From contig CAJVPJ010001083.1 in NCBI GenBank assembly GCA_910592205.1, positions 1-12,487 on the forward strand: DNA of 12,487 nucleotides. Direction: 5' to 3'. A program made the position numbers and the translations under genes. This document shows positions 8,201 through 12,487 of the stretch, one piece after another. Origin of the DNA: Paraglomus occultum (Eukaryota > Glomeromycota > Glomeromycetes > Paraglomerales > Paraglomeraceae). The notes under the pieces are model-generated. The model was not told the origin of the DNA. It worked only from the letters and a program-made list of their open reading frames with translations, and did no database searches. Numbering within the stretch: position 1 is the stretch's first letter; every line of letters begins with the position of its first letter.

Positions 8201-8709
8201 CCATCGAAGAAAAGCAAGAAGTACATAAATGGAAACTTCCGGACAACGCGCCGATCCAATGGTTTAATGCATCTGGAATGGATTTGACCTGCGCTACTCC
8301 ACGAAACATATGGCAACTGAGGTGGCAGAATAAATATGTCAAGACGGGAAAGAAGACACCAAAGGGCGAAGATGAAGTAATTGTTCAACCAGATTTTGCA
8401 GCTGATCCAATAGTTAAGCAAAAGATTGCATCAATCGCCGAGGCCTGGTGTGGTGCTACTGACAATAAGAAGGGGAGAGTGGTCATTAGCACGAGATTCA
8501 ACAGTCGCACTCATAATAACAAGAGTGTTTACGTTCATTCTGCTGAAAAAGGAATGCAACGATTTGGTGGATTATGGACGCGCATGGCTGAGCAGATGGC
8601 CACTGTCAATATGGGTCCAACGTGCATGGATGTTGATCATGAGAAGGTCATTGTCGGGTCCGCTGGTGGGTCAGTTTATGTCATGGGGTTTGTTGGCGAC
8701 AAAGAATAA
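5285..8709 (+). CDS. F-box/WD40-repeat protein, seven exons, SCF ubiquitin-ligase substrate receptor
   Basis: Model: 5285-6439, 6541-6627, 6701-6847, 6930-7069, 7197-7751, 7840-8026, 8128-8709 (TAA at 8707-8709), 2853 nt, 950 residues. Every intron is GT-AG and phases join without a stop. Residues 1-385 (exon 1) are disordered, with a Ser/Gly/Asp tract at about 86-120, many Ser-Pro sites and two RRQS motifs (S52, S220). Residues about 386-465 look like a coiled coil. The F-box is at about 538-585 (GTLPSELGVKIFSLL... WRNMVNEPDLWKKKC). WD40 blades start at about 628: KGHT...VRVWD (628-660), then LVWH (about 697), QGHN...CVWN (712-739), weaker blades to 825, an insert at about 828-860, and last blades to 946. 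F-box proteins of this type bind Skp1 through the F-box and recruit substrates, often phosphorylated, with the WD40 propeller (family knowledge). The start is the first in-frame ATG; a GTG-led extension to 5273 is not expected in a eukaryote. The exact orthologue is not identified. Confidence 0.85.
5541..5628 (+). repeat. AGT/GGT-rich coding microsatellite (Ser/Gly/Asp tract)
   Basis: Within exon 1 of the F-box gene the DNA is a degenerate run of AGT, AGC, GAT and GGT codons, translated as a Ser/Gly/Asp tract including SGSGSGSGSES. It is likely to vary in length between strains and marks an intrinsically disordered, acidic linker. Confidence 0.8.
6452..6471 (+). repeat. T20 homopolymer in intron 1
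   Basis: Twenty consecutive T residues lie 12 nt after the intron-1 donor (6440) and well before the acceptor (6540). A naive reading through the donor gives an artificial poly-Phe tail, which supports the splice call. Such runs are prone to sequencing and length errors. Confidence 0.9.
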
Positions 8710-8710
8710 A
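8705..8710 (+). terminator. AATAAA overlapping the F-box gene stop codon
   Basis: The stop codon TAA (8707-8709) sits inside an AATAAA hexamer. If used for polyadenylation the 3' UTR would be only a few tens of bases, so this is probably a coincidence of an AT-rich sequence. Confidence 0.2.
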
Positions 8711-8909
8711 TCGAGGTAGAAATTTTGGTAAATACGTAGAAAAAAGGGAGCTTTTTCTTTTCAAAGGGGTTTTAAAATGGCGATATTGTCTTGATTTTGT
8801 GATCACCTGTAAATTATGTTTGTTAGATTTTGACCACAAATCAATAACGCCACAAGAATAGAATTGCAGTCGTCGCCAAAGGACGGTTCTTAGCTTTAGT
8901 TATTGAGCG

Positions 8910-8948
8910 ATTAAACAAGCTGTTTATTTTTCCTTTTTTTTTTTTCTC
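8910..8948 (+). terminator. Probable polyadenylation region of the F-box gene
   Basis: ATTAAA at 8910-8915 is followed by TGTTTATTTTTCC and then a T-rich run to 8945. This is the usual order of a variant hexamer and a downstream U-rich element, about 200 nt after the stop codon. Another hexamer, AATAAA, is at 9375-9380. The site is inferred from sequence only. Confidence 0.35.
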
Positions 8949-9692
8949 AGACTTTTTGTTTTTCAATTTTCTGTTTCATCTACTATGTAAACTTGTAAGA
9001 ATTCAAGACAATTTTCGTATTCCGTTAACTGACATTCTTTCTATGAAGTGTTTATGTGCTTGACATTTTACGTTTTGGACAATTCACCACTTTGAAGCAA
9101 TCCCAAAAACGCGTTGCAACTATTTATCAGTTGCTCCGTTGCGATTTAACAAAATCACATGTGAATTTATTTCATTTTCTTCTTTTTTTTTCTTCGTAAG
9201 ATTAAGCAGCCAGTCTACTCTGCTGCATAATTGTTCAAGTTGAAAATGCGAGATTGTTTCCTAAATGTCCAACAAAATTTAGTATTGGGATTTTTTTTAG
9301 CTGTGCGACTCTGTACATTAGTTTTTCGGGCTAGGGTAAAAATATCGTTGTGTGGAAGTGGGAACAATCGTATTAATAAATTTGTCAAATTTGTACATAA
9401 TTTGAAATGGTATTCATTTTCTAATACGTTCTGAGCTTGACCAAAGTCATGATCTGGCTCCGAGATTGAGAAGACGCAATGCTAATGCAAGCACTGTATC
9501 AAACGAGACAAAACTACATGGCAACAAAACTAGCTAGAGTGGAACATTTTGTTATGTGACTCAAAGATAACTAACAACATTTTGACTGTTACAGCTGTAA
9601 CTATAAGTAAATTACAGTTTTAAATTAATAGTATGCTGTGACTAATGTTAAGGTGAATATGAAATTATAATATGATATGAAATTAATTTACC
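8949..9692. other. Intergenic, no supported gene
   Basis: AT-rich sequence with T-rich runs (around 9182-9190) and no coding frame with an ATG and natural composition. The frame at 9231-9434 opens only at a TTG and shows no recognisable feature. It may include the distal 3' UTR of the F-box gene. Confidence 0.5.
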
Positions 9693-10329
9693 ATGGAACC
9701 AAAGAATTACAGCACTGTCAGAAGTATTTTAAGGAAAGCTCAAGGTGAAAAGGCTGTTTTAAAATCAATTATACCCAAACTCTTTAGATAAAGAAAAAAT
9801 CACTTCTTAAATTAAACGGGTGTTACTTATGATAAACCACAATTTCTAAACAGCTTTTCCAAAAATTATTATTATTATTATTGGCATTTGCGAAATATAA
9901 TACGCGACTACTCTTCTGATACTAGATAACAGTGTTCTTTGAGAAAGTTTATTGAAGTTATGTCATACGATCCAGATGTCTTAAGGCTCATCATTACTTT
10001 TTACGAAATCTAGTAGAATTCTGGGAATGATACCGATCATGCTTTACTATTACTCTGATAGCTTCGTTTATATTCGATTAGGAAGAAAGTAGGTTTGTTC
10101 TTTAAATTATCTTATTTTGCAGAAAGGAAAACTCTTCAACACGTATTATTTACTTTGGAGAGCTTTTTGATACAGAAAACCCCTTTAAATGCTGATGAAG
10201 TGGAGGTATGTCTAATGGATATGGAGGCTTCTTCGGTCTGTCGAGTCGACGGCCACGGAAAAGCGTATGCTTACGCGTATTAACATTTAGCTGTGTTCTT
10301 CTAAAGTGCGTGGCTTACCTCTGCGATAG
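9693..10329 (+). CDS. Possible tiny three-exon gene or gene relic, function unknown
   Basis: ATG at 9693 has a strong start context (ACCATGG) and opens MEPKNYSTVRSILRKAQ, which could end at the donor CAAG|GTGAAA (9744/9745). An internal exon at 10123-10205 is bounded by TTATTTTGCAG and GAG|GTATGT and reads RKTLQHVLFTLESFLIQK in the only open frame. Its phase fits the first exon. A third exon from 10291 (acceptor CATTTAG) would add 12 residues to TAG at 10327-10329, giving 57 residues in all. The GTATGT donor matches the style of the F-box gene introns. The 378-nt first intron is longer than the others, and without splicing the first frame stops at 9789-9791 after 32 codons. I do not recognise the protein. 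A decayed fragment of a larger gene is also possible. Confidence 0.25.
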
Positions 10330-10776
10330 CTAAAATTAACAAACAGTCAGTAACCTTTAATTAGGTTTTTTAGTACAGTTGAAATGAGTAAAGAGATGCA
10401 AAAGAGCATTGGTGAAAAACTAACTATATGATTTCGGTAACTATTGTAAAAAAATATATACGGAAAAGTTACTTCTCAAAGACTTGTTAATGAATTCTCA
10501 ATCGTATCCATCCTACAAGACAGATGCCGAAGTCGAGGAGAAGACGAAAAAAGAGAAATACGGGATTTTATGGAATAGCCAGAAAACTAAAGATTCCGAT
10601 GCTTATAATCAAAAATGAAAAACAAACTTCAAAAGATTGAATTAAAAACCCAACTCAATAAGAGTGTTAGAGAAAAGATTACTGGCGGGTTACTGTTATA
10701 TTAATTATTTTAATAAGTGTAATAATTAAATAAACAAAAATAATTCAACTAGAAAAGCACATAATAATAGCAATTT
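10330..10776. other. Intergenic, no supported gene
   Basis: A/T-rich sequence with short open frames only. One ATG frame near 10491-10618 (about 42 codons, Lys/Glu-rich) has no splice or family support. Nothing else is visible. Confidence 0.45.
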
Positions 10777-11241
10777 TTATTTATTGAATATTGGCCTCGG
10801 ACAAGTTATGTTTTAAATTCATCTTTGACAAATGGCGAACATTATAATAAAATATTTTTGTCTTTTCTAATCCTAGGGAGAAAAGTTTAAGACTAGGATG
10901 GAACAAGAATTAATTTTGGTTATTTCAGAGACGCTTGCTTTTTTGGTTTAACAAATTAACTTTTGTATAAAAACCATTAGCAACCCTCTAGGCTTTGACA
11001 ACTCCAGGTTGAGCTACTTCAAAGAGAAAATGCTGATATTCTTGTAAACCACTCAATTTCTCCAATAGAGTTAAGTCATCAAGCAGTTTTCCATTTTCAT
11101 AGCACTGAATTTTTTTAATCTTGCTGTACTTGACCGTTCACACAATTACTGTTGTTTTGCGATAAAATTCTTTCATTAATTCAAACTGCCATCACATTTA
11201 AATTTAGTATATCCAATTTTCAATAAATTAAAGTAAGTTCT
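10777..11241 (-). pseudogene. Broken second copy of the DUF7869-like last exon
   Basis: This minus-strand segment matches 1-490 along its whole length, roughly three-quarters identical by eye. It also begins after an acceptor-like site (minus-strand TTTGTCAG, ending at 11242). It keeps pieces such as YTKFKCDGS but has several in-frame stops and frameshifts. One lies right after that motif, another is a TAG in place of a Tyr codon near 10870, and single-base indels occur near 10845 and 10795. The end shows what is missing at the left edge of the window: past one frameshift it reads ITCPRPIFNK then TAA at 10779-10777. It is therefore a decayed paralogue in the same orientation as the intact copy. 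It cannot encode a full-length protein. Confidence 0.75.
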
Positions 11242-12235
11242 CTGACAAAGAGACGTGTGTCTATCTCAATAACAAAAGTCTTTTATAAGTACGCGTTTTC
11301 TTTTTAAGACGTTGACTGACAGTTACCACGTGCTTCTCCACCATTCATTGCTTTCAGTTGGGCCATTAAAATCTTGTCTTGTTCAAATCTAGAAAGTGTT
11401 CAAACGTTTTACGCAATTCGGCGGCAAAAGTTTTTTTTTAAAATTTTTTCCAACCGCAATTATAAAAAACAAGTTTATTATTGCAATTATAATTATTATT
11501 TACTGTATTATTATTACAAAAATTTCATATTAAGGTTTGAAAAAGTTTGCGTATTTCAAGTCACCGAACATTGTTCAGTGACTAATATGACGGTTTTTTG
11601 TCGCAAGAATATCATTACTTAGTTATCTATACCGTTTCTAAAACCATCTCTCCTTTTTGCTATGACATTGACTTTGGAGTTGAGATATCAGACCAGATGG
11701 TAAACAGTATGGACATTTGGGAAATAATGGAAAGTTAGCTTACATTATTTCATCATTCTGAGGTTTTGTAAGCAAAAATACCACCTTGAGCAAATAAAGT
11801 GTTTTACTAGGTTTAACTTGCTATCTATAGTTCGGTGCCAATTTCAATAAAAAATTTAATGATCCCCATTTCGTATAGTCTTATCATACCATATATACCA
11901 AAAAGTGTAGAGTTCAAGCGTTTATGTAGCCTCGATTATCTGTACGCGTGTTTCAAATGTAACGTCAAATTCAAGTTTGGTAAATATATTCGGACAGAGT
12001 CTGTTCCCCTCAACATTCAAATCAAGCGGATGACGTAGATGACGGGGTAGACGACAACTGCGCAAATATCATTCATTACGGTAATTTAATTCAACTCATG
12101 CCAATGTATACTAAGATCTGTTATTTGTAAATAGCGATAGGTTTCATCATCATCAGCTCATTTTGAGAATATGTTCTTGAATCCTTCTACATTATTATCT
12201 TTAGATTTTATCGATTCAAATATATTAGGCCTGTT
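11242..12235. other. Intergenic, no supported gene
   Basis: Mostly AT-rich, with a TTATTATTA-type run at about 11470-11520. A minus-strand frame at 11304-11402 reads smoothly (RFEQDKILMAQLKAMNGGEA) and contains a donor-like GTG|GTAACT, so it might be an exon upstream of the broken copy, but this is unproven. Plus-strand frames at 11374-11622 and 11835-12038 have biased composition and no recognisable feature. Confidence 0.45.
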
Positions 12236-12290
12236 CAATTCTGTTCCGTTCAATTCTGTTCTGTTCCGATCAATTCTGTTCTGTTCCGAT
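12236..12290 (+). repeat. 20-bp tandem repeat, 2.75 copies
   Basis: CAATTCTGTTCTGTTCCGAT is perfectly duplicated at 12251-12270 and 12271-12290. It is preceded by a 15-bp shortened copy (12236-12250) that lacks one CTGTT. The internal CTGTT duplication shows the unit itself grew by slippage. Confidence 0.85.
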
Positions 12291-12415
12291 CGACGACAAA
12301 TTATATCAACCAATTACAAATCCGTGAGAATTGAGGACAAATTTCGCGTTCCCCGTTCCGTTGTTTTTCTTTTCACTCCAAGATTTCAAGTGTTATTCTT
12401 TGCAAAAAATATATA

Positions 12416-12487
12416 CAGTTGACACTGTTTATACCGAACTGCCCGGCTGAAGAGTTTTTGTTCACTATAACCAGAGTTCGTTATTAC
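12416..12487 (+). mobile_element. Putative pogo-like transposon terminus, cut by the window edge
   Basis: After TA at 12414-12415 the sequence begins CAGTTGACACTGTTTATACC. It then repeats a TATA(A)CC-G-A-GTTCG/GAACT motif at 12430-12440 and 12466-12485. A CAGTTGAC start next to TA with internal GAACT/AGTTC repeats resembles the ends of pogo/Tigger-type elements. The element would continue to the right. No transposase can be seen because the window ends. Confidence 0.4.

Noticed and set aside
8094-8421. Minus-strand frames over exon 7
   Set aside because: They overlap the well-supported WD40 coding frame and have no features of their own.
11374-11622. 82-codon plus-strand frame
   Set aside because: Composition is dominated by Tyr/Asn/Phe from ATT/TTA repeats, and the frame has no recognisable feature.
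1-12487. tRNA, rRNA, CRISPR array, bacterial operon, riboswitch or defence system
   Set aside because: I looked for T-arm motifs, regularly spaced identical repeats, and Shine-Dalgarno-led gene strings and saw none. Introns and splice signals show the DNA is eukaryotic.
3099-12487. The two pogo-like ends as the two ends of one element containing the F-box gene
   Set aside because: Both ends read inward to the right (same orientation) and differ in sequence, so they cannot be a matching inverted pair.

Overview
The window looks like eukaryotic nuclear DNA from an AT-rich genome. It contains one clear multi-exon protein gene, several orphan exons and fragments of mobile elements. There are no bacterial operons, rRNAs, tRNAs or CRISPR arrays. 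The main gene has short introns (73-127 nt), donors close to GTATGT, and T-rich acceptors. That pattern, together with a transposon-derived gene family carrying a DUF7869-like domain, is most like an early-diverging fungus. A Glomeromycotina (arbuscular mycorrhizal) genome is my best guess, but this is inference and an invertebrate animal cannot be excluded.

Layout. Bases 1-490 (minus strand) hold an intact last exon of a DUF7869-like transposon protein that runs off the left edge. Bases 491-2100 are mostly unassigned, with one weak minus-strand exon (1254-1360), a 13-bp inverted repeat and a local duplication. Bases 2180-2871 carry two minus-strand coding segments, probably parts of one unrecognised gene. 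At 3099 a putative pogo/Tc1-type transposon end begins, with no matching other end in the window. Bases 4190-4670 hold plus-strand candidate leader exons. Bases 5285-8709 hold the main gene: seven exons encoding a predicted 950-residue F-box/WD40 protein with a long, disordered, Ser-rich N-terminal half and a coiled coil.

Bases 8710-9690 are the 3' flank with a probable polyadenylation signal. Bases 9693-10329 hold a possible tiny three-exon gene of unknown function. Bases 10777-11241 are a second, broken copy of the DUF7869-like exon, in the same orientation as the copy at the left edge. The last part contains a 20-bp tandem repeat (12236-12290) and the start of a second putative pogo-like terminus (12416 to the edge).

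Functionally, only the F-box/WD40 gene can be assigned a role: a substrate receptor of an SCF (Skp1-Cullin-F-box) ubiquitin ligase. The rest reads as accessory sequence between transposon relics. No new multi-gene system is evident. The most useful leads are the unrecognised minus-strand exons, the leader structure of the F-box gene, and the paired transposon-gene copies that flank it.
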